A stretch of 64,000 nt of DNA, from NCBI RefSeq assembly GCF_040500525.1, contig NZ_CP159402.1:496001-560000 (forward strand), written 5' to 3'. This DNA comes from Azospirillum formosense (GTDB lineage Bacteria > Pseudomonadota > Alphaproteobacteria > Azospirillales > Azospirillaceae). This document shows, piece after piece, positions 9,478-21,372 of this stretch; position 1 is the stretch's first letter; every line of letters starts with the position of its first letter. The notes below the pieces were generated by a model that worked only from the letters and a program-made list of their open reading frames with translations, ran no database searches and was not told the origin of the DNA. A program made the position numbers and the translations under genes.

Positions 9478-9841
9478 ACCGCGGTTCCTTTTCATCAAGC
9501 ACCGGCAGGGCGGTGCGGCAACACGTATGGTGCAATGCGATATATGCACTGCAACCACGTGATGGCAACACGACTCGCCTGAAAAAGTGAAAAAACCGCT
9601 AACCTCTTTCGAAAGAGGAGGCAGTCGAGGCGTCCTGCCTATTTCCCACCTATTTCCTGGGCCTCGGCGTTTTCAGTTCCGTGACAGTAAAAGTGCGGGG
9701 TGGGGCCAGTTAATATGTGTACCGACAATTCGCCCTGCTGCAGCGCGGAATGCGGAGCGACTCGGGGGCGGACGGCTTGACTTCGCGCCGCCGCGGCCAA
9801 CCGTCACCTCTCATCCCCCGAACCGCGATGGAATCCGACCC
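9478..9841. other. Divergent intergenic region between the PhaJ-like gene and the SDR gene
   Basis: 364 bases without a supported gene, noticeably less GC-rich than its surroundings. The side nearest the PhaJ-like gene holds TGC-rich repeats, and the rest presumably holds both promoters. An inverted repeat CCTCTTTCGAAAGAGG lies at about 9603-9618, an 8-bp perfect palindrome that may be an operator. I could not assign convincing -35/-10 elements for the SDR gene. Confidence 0.5.
9531..9553 (-). promoter_or_regulatory. TGC-rich repeats upstream of the PhaJ-like gene (candidate PhaR site)
   Basis: TGCAATGCG and TGCACTGCA lie 14 bases apart centre to centre, with GTGCGGCAACAC nearby at about 9513-9524. 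The half-sites resemble the CTGCN3GCAG elements at the two phasin promoters in this window (TGCAATGCA, TGCAGTGCA, GTGCGGTGCAC). They lie 54-76 bases before the start codon. The match is looser than at the phasins. Confidence 0.45.
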
Positions 9842-10663
9842 ATGCCCCACCGCTTCGCGCTGGTCACCGGCGGCACCTCCGGCATCGGCGCCGGCTTCGC
9901 CCGCGCCCTGTCCGCCGACACCGGCCTCCTGCTGGCCGCCCGCAACGCCGAGGCCCTCAACACCGCCAAGACGGAGCTGGAGGCCGCCGGGCGCCGGGTG
10001 GAGGTGCTGGCCACCGACCTGACCACCGACGCGGGGCGGGACGCCCTGATCCAGAAGGCGGAGACGCTGGAGATCGACCTGCTCATCAACAACGCCGGGT
10101 CGGGCGCCTTCGGGCCGGTGCTCGACAACCCTCCGGAGGCGGAGCGGGCGACGGTGGAGCTGAACGTGGTGGCGACCACGGTGCTGACCCGCGCGCTGCT
10201 GCCCGGCATGATCGAGCGGGCGGCGCGCGACGGGCGCAGGGCGGGGCTGATCCTGCTGTCGAGCACGGCGGCCTTCCAGCCGATCCCGTTCCTCGGCACC
10301 TACTGCGCCAGCAAGAGCTTCGTGCTGGCCTATGGCGAGGCGCTGGCGACGGAGCTGAAGCGCAAGCCGGTGGATGTGCTGGTGCTGTGCCCCGGCGCCA
10401 CCCGCACCAGCTTCGGCAAGCGCGCCGGCTTCGCGCTGAACGCGCTGCCGGGGGCCGCCGACCCGCTGGACGTGGCGCGGGAGGGGTTGCAGGCGCTGGG
10501 GCGCCGCACGGTGCATGTGCACGGCTTCGGCACCCGCAACATGCTGCGCCCCTTCCTGTGGTCGCGCCATGCGGCCTCGGACGGGCTGGGCGCGCTGCTG
10601 GCCGCTTTCGACCGGGGGCAGCGCGCCGGCCGGTCCGCCCGTCCGCCGCGTGGCGGGGCTTAG
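9842..10663 (+). CDS. Short-chain dehydrogenase/reductase family protein
   Basis: A 273-residue NAD(P)-dependent oxidoreductase of the classical SDR type. The Rossmann glycine motif [12 protein letters not shown] is at residues 8-19, NNAG at about 83, the catalytic Ser in LLSSTAAF and the YxxxK pair in YCASK. The start follows GAATCCGACCC, with no strong ribosome site. Its stop overlaps that of the convergent RlpA gene by three bases. Substrate is not predictable; the sequence resembles the DltE/YqjQ-type group of SDRs. Confidence 0.88.
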   Translation: MPHRFALVTGGTSGIGAGFARALSADTGLLLAARNAEALNTAKTELEAAGRRVEVLATDLTTDAGRDALIQKAETLEIDLLINNAGSGAFGPVLDNPPEAERATVELNVVATTVLTRALLPGMIERAARDGRRAGLILLSSTAAFQPIPFLGTYCASKSFVLAYGEALATELKRKPVDVLVLCPGATRTSFGKRAGFALNALPGAADPLDVAREGLQALGRRTVHVHGFGTRNMLRPFLWSRHAASDGLGALLAAFDRGQRAGRSARPPRGGA

Positions 10664-11274
10664 CGGTCGGACCCCGAGCCGCTCTGCCGGTCGGCGCCGG
10701 ACGATCCCGACAGGGCGGCGCCCTTGCCCTTCTTCTCGGACGCAGGCTGCTCGGCGACCTGGGTCTTGTCCGCCTTTTCGGCCTTGGCCTCGACCTTCTC
10801 CCTAACGGCCTCGGTCGGCTGTTCGGACGGCTTGGCCTCGACGCGCACCGGGGCCACGCCGTCCTCGATCATGTCGAGCTTCTTGGCGGCCTGCTTCGAC
10901 AGGTCGATGACCCGCCCGTCCACATAGGGGCCGCGGTCGTTGACGATGACGTCGACGCTCTTGCCGTTGTCCTGGTTGGTCACGGTGACCTTGCTGCCCA
11001 GTGGCAGCTCGCGCGAGGCGGCGGTCGGCTTGTTCTGGTCGAAACGCTCGCCGCTGGCCGTCTTCTTCCCATGGAACGAGCCGCCGTAGAAGGACGCCTC
11101 GCCCTCATGGACGATCACCGGCTCGCCCTCGTCCGTGCGTTCCACGGCGATCGGCGGCACCGACGCGTCCTTCGGGCTTTGCGATTTGGATGAGGGCTGG
11201 GCCTGGGTGGCCATGGGGGACAGGGTCAGGGACAGGGCGCAGAGCGCCATGGACAGTTTACGCGCCATGTGCAT
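10660..11274 (-). CDS. RlpA-like septal ring lytic transglycosylase / rare lipoprotein A family
   Basis: A 204-residue exported protein. A signal peptide (about 1-24, ending ATQAQ) is followed by a double-psi beta-barrel (about 50-140). That barrel includes [19 protein letters not shown] and the [20 protein letters not shown] motif typical of RlpA. The C-terminal 60 residues are Lys/Glu/Ala-rich and low complexity, and no SPOR domain is present. GGGAGG nine bases upstream supports ATG at 11274. RlpA proteins cleave denuded peptidoglycan at the septum, but without SPOR or an obvious lipobox this member may be periplasmic. Confidence 0.85.
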   Translation of the reverse strand: MHMARKLSMALCALSLTLSPMATQAQPSSKSQSPKDASVPPIAVERTDEGEPVIVHEGEASFYGGSFHGKKTASGERFDQNKPTAASRELPLGSKVTVTNQDNGKSVDVIVNDRGPYVDGRVIDLSKQAAKKLDMIEDGVAPVRVEAKPSEQPTEAVREKVEAKAEKADKTQVAEQPASEKKGKGAALSGSSGADRQSGSGSDR

Positions 11275-11407
11275 TCGAATGTACCTCCCATTGGACCTCG
11301 ACAACACCCGAGGGAGGATCGGGGTTCCGCCGGATGGCCGTCGGACGCTGGACCCACGCCGTGCGTTGATGCTTCAATCGTCCCGTCAAAGCAGGGAGCG
11401 CGCAGGA

Positions 11408-12346
11408 ATGGCCGTGAGCGTGGCGGGTCTGGGCGTGGAGCCACGGTTCGGCTGGGTGACGATGGCGGACGGGACCCGGCTGCGCACCGCCCATTGGGCG
11501 GCCGCCGCCCCGCCGCGCGGCACCGCGCTGCTGCTGACCGGCCGGGCGGAGTTCATCGAGAAATACGCCGAGACGGCGGGGGAGATGCTCGCCCGCGGCT
11601 TCGAGGTCTTCGCCTTCGACTGGCGCAACCAGGGCCTGTCCGACCGGCCCCTGCCCAACCGCCAGATCCATCATCTGGACAGCTTCGACACGCTGGCCGG
11701 CGACCTGCAGGAGGTGGTGGATCGGCTGGTGAGGCCACGGCAGCGGGGCCGCCTGCTGCTGGTCGCCCACAGCATGGGCGGGCTGGTCGCCCTGATGGCC
11801 CTGCTGCGCAATCCGGCCCTGTGCGACGCCGCGGTGTTGACGGCGCCGATGTTCGACATCTTCACCGGCCCGGTGCCGCGCCGCATGGCGGTCTGGCTGG
11901 CCGAGCGCCTTTGCGCCCGCGGGCGGGCCGCCGAATACGCCTTCGGCCAGCACGACTACGACCCGGTGGAGGGGCTGTTCACCCCGGTCAACCCGATCAC
12001 CTCCGACCCCCGCCGCTACGCCACCTACCACGACGCCTTCCGCGACCGGCCCGAACTGCGGGTGGGCGGGGTCAGCTTCGGCTGGGTGCGGGCGGCCCTG
12101 CGCGCCTCCGACCACATCCGCTTCACAGCACCACTGGAGCGGGTGACGACGCCCATCCTGCTGCTGAGCGCGCCCGCCGACGCCATCGTCCGCTCGGAGG
12201 CGCACCGGCTGGCCGCCGCCCGGCTGGGCAACGCCGTGCTGAAGGAGCATCCCGACGCCAAGCACGAGCTGCTGATGGAGCGCGACGACATCCGCGACCG
12301 GGTGTGGGCGGACATCGACGCCTTCCTCGCCTCCCTGCATTTGTAA
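11408..12346 (+). CDS. Alpha/beta hydrolase, lysophospholipase-like
   Basis: A 312-residue serine hydrolase of the monoacylglycerol lipase/PldB type (Hydrolase_4). The nucleophile elbow is AHSMGG (about residues 119-124). The acid and histidine lie in SAPADAIV and DAKHELLME near the C-terminus. FDWRNQGLSDR (about 58-68) is the family's conserved strand before the elbow. ATG at 11408 has AGGGAG nine bases upstream; longer in-frame starts have weaker context. The stop codon lies inside a 15-bp tandem repeat. Confidence 0.88.
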   Translation: MAVSVAGLGVEPRFGWVTMADGTRLRTAHWAAAAPPRGTALLLTGRAEFIEKYAETAGEMLARGFEVFAFDWRNQGLSDRPLPNRQIHHLDSFDTLAGDLQEVVDRLVRPRQRGRLLLVAHSMGGLVALMALLRNPALCDAAVLTAPMFDIFTGPVPRRMAVWLAERLCARGRAAEYAFGQHDYDPVEGLFTPVNPITSDPRRYATYHDAFRDRPELRVGGVSFGWVRAALRASDHIRFTAPLERVTTPILLLSAPADAIVRSEAHRLAAARLGNAVLKEHPDAKHELLMERDDIRDRVWADIDAFLASLHL

Positions 12347-12396
12347 GCTGGGCATTTGTAAGCCGGGCATCTGTAAGCGGGGCATCTGCGGGCCGG
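12337..12396 (+). repeat. Tandem repeat, four 15-bp units over a stop codon
   Basis: Four adjacent copies of GCATYTGTAAGCNGG; the last is the most diverged (GCATCTGCGGGCCGG). The first unit contains the TAA stop of the hydrolase gene. The unit length is a multiple of three, so copy-number change would not shift the frame, and each intact unit would supply the same stop. Confidence 0.85.
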
Positions 12397-12495
12397 GCTG
12401 TGCTAGGTCCTTGGCGTCGGCGCCCGCGCGCCCACATGAGGGACGATTTGCGCCCGCTTCCACACCCGTTTTTTTCGCTCAAGGGTCCGCCTTCC

Positions 12496-13509
12496 ATGTC
12501 CGATTTCTGGAAAGAGTCCGGTTTCCATCTGCTGACGCGCGACGCCGACGGCTGGCTGGCGGTCACGCCGGACTTCCTGCGCGCCTATCTGATGCGGCCG
12601 GAGATGCGCCCGCCCGAGGACGCCTGCGAGACCGAGCACACGCTGTTCGCCGGCCTGCTCGACGATCCCGCCCGCCCCGTGCCGCCGGGCATGGTGGAGG
12701 CGCTGGCCGACGCGGACGCGCGGGAGAACTGGGCGGTCTGGCTGGGCTTCCGTGACCGGCTGCTCGCCGCCGGCACGGTCGAGGGCTGCTACCTCCGCCT
12801 GTTCCGCGAGGGCGCGCGGGGCGTGCCGGGGCTGTTCATCGACCAGATGGCCCACGTGATCCTGCGTAATCTTTTGGACGGCACGCCGTCGGGCCTGCGG
12901 GCGCGGGCGGGCGAGCTGTTCTTCCGGCCCCAGACGGTGTCGGTGGACGACGGGCGCGTCCGGCTGGCCGACAGCGAGACGGTGGAGATGCTGGCCGCGA
13001 CCGGCGGCTTCGGCAGCCTGGGCCGGCTGGTGGTGGAGGCCGGCACCGCCCCGCGCTCCGTCGATCTCGACATCCTCGACGAGACCAACCACTCCCGCTA
13101 CTGGGAGCGCGACTCGCGGCACGACACCGTGCTGGACGTGACCTTCGCCGCAGCCGGTCTCGACGCGCTGTGCCGCGTCCTGGAAGGGTGGGTGAAGCAT
13201 TTCCTGGGGGTGGCGGTGTCGATCCATCCCGTGCAGCGGATCAGCGACGAGCGCTGGGTCTGGCATGTCGGGCTGGATGGGGAGGCCACGGCGATCCTCA
13301 ACGACCTCTACAACGGGGCCGAGGTGGGGGAGGAGCGGCTGGCCCGTATCCTGTCGTTGTTCCGGCTGGAGTTCGCCGACCCGGCGGCCATGCGCGCCGA
13401 CATCGCCGGGCGGCCGGTCTATCTGGCCCTGGCGATGACCGCCGACCGCAAGCTGCGCCTGAAGCCGCAGAACCTGCTGGTCAACCTGCCGCTGGCGCAG
13501 ATGAACTGA
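12496..13509 (+). CDS. DUF6352 family protein
   Basis: A 337-residue protein of unknown function, recognised by overall similarity to the DUF6352 family of alpha- and betaproteobacteria. It opens MSDFWKESGFHLL and carries LDILDETNHSRYWERDSRHD at about 195-214, which resembles that family's conserved core. No signal peptide or membrane segment is seen. It stands between the hydrolase and bacteriohemerythrin with its own short upstream gap. No biochemical role can be given. Confidence 0.75.
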   Translation: MSDFWKESGFHLLTRDADGWLAVTPDFLRAYLMRPEMRPPEDACETEHTLFAGLLDDPARPVPPGMVEALADADARENWAVWLGFRDRLLAAGTVEGCYLRLFREGARGVPGLFIDQMAHVILRNLLDGTPSGLRARAGELFFRPQTVSVDDGRVRLADSETVEMLAATGGFGSLGRLVVEAGTAPRSVDLDILDETNHSRYWERDSRHDTVLDVTFAAAGLDALCRVLEGWVKHFLGVAVSIHPVQRISDERWVWHVGLDGEATAILNDLYNGAEVGEERLARILSLFRLEFADPAAMRADIAGRPVYLALAMTADRKLRLKPQNLLVNLPLAQMN

Positions 13510-13642
13510 CCGGTCGTCCTATAGCCATACTGTCAGTGTGACTATCTGTCGCCCCGGCTGCGGGTGGTCGGCGTCTTACAAGGATGTTTCCTGAAGGGGG
13601 AAACGTCATGCAATCAAACGCAACGCAACGCAGCCGAAGACG

Positions 13643-14077
13643 ATGAAGCCGAACCTTGCCGACCCGCGCTGGGAAACGATGGCGTGGCAGGACGGCTTCG
13701 GAGTCGGGAACGCGGTGATCGACGCCGACCACAGGCGCCTGTTCGAGCTGTTCAACGAGTTCGTCACCGCGGTGAACGAGTCCCGCGCCGACAGTGAGAT
13801 CCAGGACGTGCTGGGGGAATTGCTCGCCTACACCGACACCCATTTCGACCGGGAGGAGACGCTGATGCGCGAGCATGGCTATCCCGACTTTGCGGCGCAC
13901 AAGGCGCTGCATGACAGCTTCGTCCGCCAGTTGCACGATGTGAACAGCGCGCTGGACGCGGGTGGGGAGAAGGGCGCCTTCGTTCTGGGCTTCCTGGCCA
14001 AATGGCTGTCGGGCCACATCCTGGGCGTGGACACCAAGCTGGGCGCCTACCTGCGCGAGCGCGGGGTGGAGGCGTAA
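13643..14077 (+). CDS. Bacteriohemerythrin (first copy)
   Basis: A 144-residue single-domain hemerythrin that binds O2 at a non-heme di-iron site. The ligand pattern is visible: His in DADHRRLFELF, His and Glu in THFDREETLM, His pairs in HKALHDSF, and His and Asp in SGHILGVDTKL. Length and the WQDGFGVGN opening match bacterial family members. It is likely cytoplasmic. A strong palindromic terminator follows five bases after the stop. Confidence 0.93.
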   Translation: MKPNLADPRWETMAWQDGFGVGNAVIDADHRRLFELFNEFVTAVNESRADSEIQDVLGELLAYTDTHFDREETLMREHGYPDFAAHKALHDSFVRQLHDVNSALDAGGEKGAFVLGFLAKWLSGHILGVDTKLGAYLRERGVEA

Positions 14078-14081
14078 AGGG

Positions 14082-14116
14082 CACCGCCCCTCTCCCGTGG
14101 CGGGAGAGGGGCGGTG
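14082..14116. terminator. Long perfect hairpin between convergent genes
   Basis: A 16-bp perfect stem (CACCGCCCCTCTCCCG, its complement starting at 14101) with a TGG loop sits between the convergent bacteriohemerythrin and PRC-barrel genes. No long T-run follows on either side, so it may end transcription weakly or act as a 3' stabiliser for both messages. Confidence 0.65.
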
Positions 14117-14127
14117 ACATCGGACGG

Positions 14128-14613
14128 TTACTGCTTGTTCGACTCGCCGCTGCCCTTCGGGCCACGGTTCAGCGAGGTCATGCTGTCGCTGTACTGGAAT
14201 TCCGGCATGTCGCGCACGCTCGCCTGGGTGACGTCGCGCAACGTGATCGGGCCGTTGCCCGGCAGCACGTCGGCCAGCGCGATGTCCGCCGCGATCTCCT
14301 TGCCGCCGATGCCGAGGAAGCCGCCGCTCTGGATCACCAGAAGCTGCGCGTTGCCGTCCGGGCCGAGAATGACGTCGGTCACCTTGCCGACCTTCTCGCC
14401 GTCCGCGCCGATCACCGTGCGGCTCATCAGATGCTCGACGCTGGCCCCGCCGGTTGGGCCGGCCGGCCGGGCGCTCTGTCCCTGATCCATGATGACCGAG
14501 TTCGGGGCCTGCGAGGTCGGGGCCTGGGCGGTGCCGCCGGTGCCGGTCTGGGCCGCGGCTGCGCCGGTCATCAGCGCCAGGGCGGACAGGGTCGCGATCA
14601 CCGTCTTGTGCAT
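14128..14613 (-). CDS. Exported PRC-barrel domain protein
   Basis: A 161-residue protein with a clean signal peptide (MHKTVIATLSALALMTGAAAA). After a low-complexity Gly/Ala/Pro/Gln linker comes a PRC-barrel (about 60-125) containing LMSRTVIGADGEKVGKVTDV. GAGGAG seven bases before ATG 14613 decides the start; a longer frame begins 20 codons earlier without a site. PRC-barrel proteins of this exported type are common in Rhizobiales and Rhodospirillales; function is unknown. Confidence 0.85.
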   Translation of the reverse strand: MHKTVIATLSALALMTGAAAAQTGTGGTAQAPTSQAPNSVIMDQGQSARPAGPTGGASVEHLMSRTVIGADGEKVGKVTDVILGPDGNAQLLVIQSGGFLGIGGKEIAADIALADVLPGNGPITLRDVTQASVRDMPEFQYSDSMTSLNRGPKGSGESNKQ

Positions 14614-14862
14614 GGAAGGTCTCCTCGTTGCACGAAACCGCCCCTTCCAACCGGAGGGAGCGGGAAAGGTCACGCGCGGTCCCCTGTGACATCATGTGGG
14701 ACATCCTGGGGCGACTCGGGGCGCGAGGCCGGAGGCTTGGCGCCCGGCGGGTCCAGGGGGCAAAAGTGGGTCGGCGGGCGGGGGATCGGGAGAAGGGCGT
14801 ACCGCCGATTCGCCTCCCGGAAATCCTGCGGTCGGGCGGCCCCGGCAACCCCGTGAAAGTGA

Positions 14863-14882
14863 CGGATTCCTTACGGAATCCG
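14863..14882. promoter_or_regulatory. 8-bp perfect inverted repeat, possible operator
   Basis: Arms CGGATTCC and GGAATCCG flank a TTAC loop, about 270 bases before nrdJ and 250 after the start of the PRC-barrel gene. It could be a binding site or an RNA hairpin; no T-run follows. Factor unknown. Confidence 0.45.
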
Positions 14883-14971
14883 GGCGCCGGGGGCCTTTGC
14901 CGCGGGACTAGATGTAGGGGTGGGCTGATTTTTTCCGGGAACCGGCCCGGGGGTGGCCCGTTGTACAGGGC

Positions 14972-15020
14972 GCGCCATATCTAGGAGGTAGCCCCGCGTC
15001 AAGCACACAATATCTTGGGC
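14972..15020 (+). promoter_or_regulatory. Candidate NrdR operator pair
   Basis: The site at 15005-15020 (ACACAATATCTTGGGC) matches the NrdR box consensus acaCwAtATaTwGtgt at 13 of 16 positions by eye. A weaker site at 14972-14987 shares the core ATATCTAG, about 10 of 16. The two are offset by 33 bases, close to three helical turns; NrdR box pairs are usually 31-32 apart. NrdR represses ribonucleotide reductase genes when dATP is high. The position just upstream of the candidate -35 fits. Confidence 0.55.
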
Positions 15021-15026
15021 CGGGTC

Positions 15027-15055
15027 TTGCTTGGTCCAAAGCTTGAGGCTAGGAT
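15027..15055 (+). promoter_or_regulatory. Candidate nrdJ promoter
   Basis: TTGCTT, 17 bases, TAGGAT. The -35 matches three and the -10 four of six sigma-70 positions, with ideal spacing. It would give a leader of about 90 bases before the nrdJ ATG. Confidence 0.4.
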
Positions 15056-15154
15056 GCGCACCAACATACAGGGTGTTGCGTTCGTCAGCCAGCGCGAGCT
15101 GCGCCGCACGGAGCGCGACACCTTTGTTCGCCAGCCAGAGGGAGCACGAGTCAC

Positions 15155-18874
<3,720 letters not shown>

Positions 18875-18905
18875 GGCCAGCCGGTTCCATCCCCGGCATG
18901 GCGTG

Positions 18906-18938
18906 AAAAAGGGGAGGTCCTCGGACCTCCCCTTTTTT
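18906..18938. terminator. Bidirectional intrinsic terminator
   Basis: GGGGAGGTCC and GGACCTCCCC form a 10-bp stem around TC, flanked by A5 on the left and T6 on the right. It ends nrdJ on the plus strand and the convergent bacteriohemerythrin on the minus strand. Confidence 0.9.
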
Positions 18939-18984
18939 CATGCCCGCTCCGCTGAGAGCGCGCTCCGGCGGAAGCGGGGCGGGG

Positions 18985-19467
18985 TCAGACCGGGATGTTG
19001 GGGAAGACGCGGCCGGACAGCTGGACGTCGGCCACCTCCGCCGGGATGGCGTCGCGCTCCTTCAGCCAGCGGGCGAACTGGCGGTCGGCGGAGTTGATGT
19101 GCAGCATCAACCATTGCGGCAGGAAAGTCGCCAGATACTCGGCGATGTTCTCCTCCGGCACGTTGCCGGTGGTGAAGGCGTGCAGCTGCTCCCACGCCAG
19201 GGAATGCTGGACCAGATGGTCGGCCAGGAAGGGATAGCCGGCCTCCTCCATCACCTTTTGCTCGCTGGCGAAGTGAATCTCCGTATAGACCACCGCGTCG
19301 GCCAAAGTCCGATAGACTTCCTCGCGGGAACGGCCTTCGGCGACGGCGGCATGGAACGCCTGGACCAGTTCGATCCAATTTTTGTGCTGCTCGTCGATCT
19401 CCTCGACGCCCAACGCAAGATCGTCGCTCCAGACGAGATCCTGAAAATTCTCGGTGGGCATGTCCAT
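18985..19467 (-). CDS. Bacteriohemerythrin (second copy)
   Basis: A 160-residue non-heme di-iron O2-binding protein. Ligands are visible as His in DEQHKNWIELV, His and Glu in EIHFASEQKVME, His residues in DHLVQHSLAWEQLHAF and His and Asp in MLHINSADRQF. It differs strongly from the copy at 13643, so it is not a recent duplicate. Two ATGs two codons apart (MDMPTE) are possible starts and neither has a strong ribosome site. It shares a terminator with nrdJ, and a good promoter lies just upstream. Confidence 0.9.
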   Translation of the reverse strand: MDMPTENFQDLVWSDDLALGVEEIDEQHKNWIELVQAFHAAVAEGRSREEVYRTLADAVVYTEIHFASEQKVMEEAGYPFLADHLVQHSLAWEQLHAFTTGNVPEENIAEYLATFLPQWLMLHINSADRQFARWLKERDAIPAEVADVQLSGRVFPNIPV

Positions 19468-19505
19468 GTTCGCGATGACTCGGCCTAAGGTGGTGGAAGC
19501 TGGGC

Positions 19506-19546
19506 ATCATAAACACGGTCGTATGTGCATCAATGGTTCGAATTGA
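19506..19546 (-). promoter_or_regulatory. Promoter of the second bacteriohemerythrin, with inverted repeat
   Basis: On the minus strand TTGATG (19533-19528), 16 bases, TATGAT (19511-19506), with transcription expected about 30 bases before the ATG. An inverted repeat TCAAT-N7-ATTGA (19530-19546) overlaps the -35 and could be an operator. It only partly resembles an FNR/Dnr box, and its spacing is wrong for one. Confidence 0.6.
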
Positions 19547-19663
19547 GATAAATTGTCGCGGTTTCGGCGATGATCCGCGGCGCGCCGAGGGGTTGCGTCC
19601 TTGCCGGAGGCCGGTCGCGGGTCAATATGCGGGCCTGTGACGACACAGCCGACGGGATGCGCC

Positions 19664-21274
19664 ATGCGCCGTGCCATGAACCGCCGCCTCCGCCTATTGC
19701 CGCTGCTCGCCGCGCTGGCGCTGCCGCCGCTCCACGCCGCGACCGCCCAGGACGCAGGGCCCCAAAACGCCCCGGCCCAGAGTGAGCAGAGCCGGAGCGC
19801 GCCGAAGCCGGCGGAGCGGAGCGGCGGCGGGTTCGACGCCCAGCGCAGCGAGACCAAGCACCAGCTGCCCTTGCCGTCCGGTCCGCTCGCCTATACGGCG
19901 GTGGCGGAGTTCCTGCCCTTGCGCGAGGGTCCGCGCGACGAGGCGGCGGCCCGCGTCTTCACCGTCTCCTACACCTTGGACGGGGGCGCGCCGAGCGGCG
20001 AGTCCCGCGGCCGGCGGCCGGTCGCCTTCGTGTTCAACGGCGGTCCGGGGGCCTCCTCGGCCTATCTGCATCTGGGCGCCCTGGGGCCGAAGGTGGTCGG
20101 CTTCAACGACGACGGGTCGCTGGCCCGCCCGCCGGCCCCGCTGCTCGACAACCCGGACAGCTGGCTGGCCTTCACCGATCTGGTCTTCATCGATCCGGTC
20201 GGCACCGGCTACAGCCGGGGCATCCCGCGCGATGGCGGGGCGAGGGAGGGCGGGGCGCGGCGCGAGGAGGATCCCGGCAAGCGCTTCTGGTCGATCGACG
20301 CCGACAGCCGGGCCATGGCCGAGATCGTCCGGCTCTGGCTGACCCGCAACGGCCGCTGGGAGTCGCCGAAGTTCCTGGTGGGGGAGAGCTATGGCGGCTT
20401 TCGCATCGCCAAGATGGCCAACCGCCTGATCGGCGACACCGGCATCGCGGTCAACGGGCTGATCATGGTGTCGCCGGTGGTCGATTTCGCCACCATCCGC
20501 GGCGGCGGCGGGCTTCTGGTGCCGGCGCTGCGGCTGCCCTCCTACGCCGCCTCGGCCGCCGCCAACGGTCTGGCGTCCGGCTCCCCGGAGCAGGCGGCGG
20601 AGGCGGCGGAGCGCTACGCCCTGGGCGGCTTCCTCACCGGGCTGGCCGGGCTGGACTACCGCCGGCCCGGCGCGGCGCAAGGCTTCTTCGCCGAGGTGGC
20701 GCGGACCATCGGCCTGCCGGAGGAGCTGGTCACCCGCTTCCGCGGCGAGATCCCCACCGACGTCTTCGCCCGCGAGCTGCTGCGCGGGAAGGGGCGGGTG
20801 GTCAGCGTCTATGATGGCACCTTCACCGCCGCGGACCCCGACCCGTCGGCGGCGCGCCTTCCCTTCGACCCCTTCCTGAGGGGCACGGTGCCGACCTACA
20901 CCACCGCCTTCGCGGCCTACGCCCACGAATGGCTGGGCGTGCGGACGGAGGTGCCGTTCGACCTGCTCAGCGAACAGGTGAACCGGGACTGGGAATGGCC
21001 GCGCTCCGGCCAGCCCAGCGCGGTGGACGACCTCCAGTCCGCCCTGACCCTGCAGCCGGCGCTGCGGGTGCTGATCGCCCATGGGCGCACCGATCTCATT
21101 ACCCCCTACATGGCGTCGCGCTGGGTGGCGTCCCGCCTGGAGCTGCCGGACGGGCAGGCCGACCGGGTGGCCGTGACGGTCTATGAGGGCGGCCACATGA
21201 TGTACACCCGCGCGCCCGAGCGCGCGAAGCTGGCCGCCGACGCGCGGGCCCTGATCGAGGCCGCTCTCCGGTAG
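19664..21274 (+). CDS. Secreted S10 family serine carboxypeptidase-like peptidase
   Basis: A 536-residue exported peptidase with signal peptide MNRRLRLLPLLAALALPPLH ending near ATAQ. The S10 features are VFNGGPGASSAYLHLGALGP (about 123-142), the nucleophile in GESYGGFR, the aspartate in HGRTDLITPY and the histidine in YEGGHMMYTR. The order is the S10 triad Ser, Asp, His. Starts at 19664 or 19676 are both plausible. Bacterial S10 proteins are usually periplasmic and poorly characterised. It ends at a terminator shared with the flagellin gene. Confidence 0.9.
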   Translation: MRRAMNRRLRLLPLLAALALPPLHAATAQDAGPQNAPAQSEQSRSAPKPAERSGGGFDAQRSETKHQLPLPSGPLAYTAVAEFLPLREGPRDEAAARVFTVSYTLDGGAPSGESRGRRPVAFVFNGGPGASSAYLHLGALGPKVVGFNDDGSLARPPAPLLDNPDSWLAFTDLVFIDPVGTGYSRGIPRDGGAREGGARREEDPGKRFWSIDADSRAMAEIVRLWLTRNGRWESPKFLVGESYGGFRIAKMANRLIGDTGIAVNGLIMVSPVVDFATIRGGGGLLVPALRLPSYAASAAANGLASGSPEQAAEAAERYALGGFLTGLAGLDYRRPGAAQGFFAEVARTIGLPEELVTRFRGEIPTDVFARELLRGKGRVVSVYDGTFTAADPDPSAARLPFDPFLRGTVPTYTTAFAAYAHEWLGVRTEVPFDLLSEQVNRDWEWPRSGQPSAVDDLQSALTLQPALRVLIAHGRTDLITPYMASRWVASRLELPDGQADRVAVTVYEGGHMMYTRAPERAKLAADARALIEAALR

Positions 21275-21299
21275 GGCGGTCGATCGGCCAAAAGAAAAC

Positions 21300-21321
21300 A
21301 GGCGCCCCGGTCGGGGCGCCT
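21300..21321. terminator. Hairpin between convergent S10 peptidase and flagellin genes
   Basis: AGGCGCCCC and GGGGCGCCT flank GGTC, a 9-bp GC-rich stem. An A-rich run (AAAAGAAAAC) lies just left, so on the minus strand it reads as stem then T-rich tail, serving flagellin best. Confidence 0.7.
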
Positions 21322-21372
21322 GCTGCGCAATGCCTTTGCCTCGGCCTGTGGTCGCCGGCTGGACCTTGCCGG

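Larger units (their letters stand above)
14614..15154. other. 541-bp regulatory region upstream of nrdJ
   Basis: No supported gene. It holds a 20-bp palindrome at 14863-14882 (arms CGGATTCC and GGAATCCG, loop TTAC), two NrdR-box-like sites, and a candidate promoter. I looked for a cobalamin riboswitch, expected before some B12-dependent reductases, and found no B12-box. Confidence 0.6.

Noticed and set aside
12337..12396. Short tandem repeats as a CRISPR array
   Set aside because: Units are contiguous 15-mers without spacers and no cas genes are present.
14614..15154. Cobalamin riboswitch upstream of nrdJ
   Set aside because: I looked for a B12-box and the conserved GCCACTG-type element and found none; the region instead has NrdR-like sites.
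19530..19546. FNR box at the second bacteriohemerythrin promoter
   Set aside because: The inverted repeat is TCAAT-N7-ATTGA, not TTGAT-N4-ATCAA; arm orientation and spacing are wrong.
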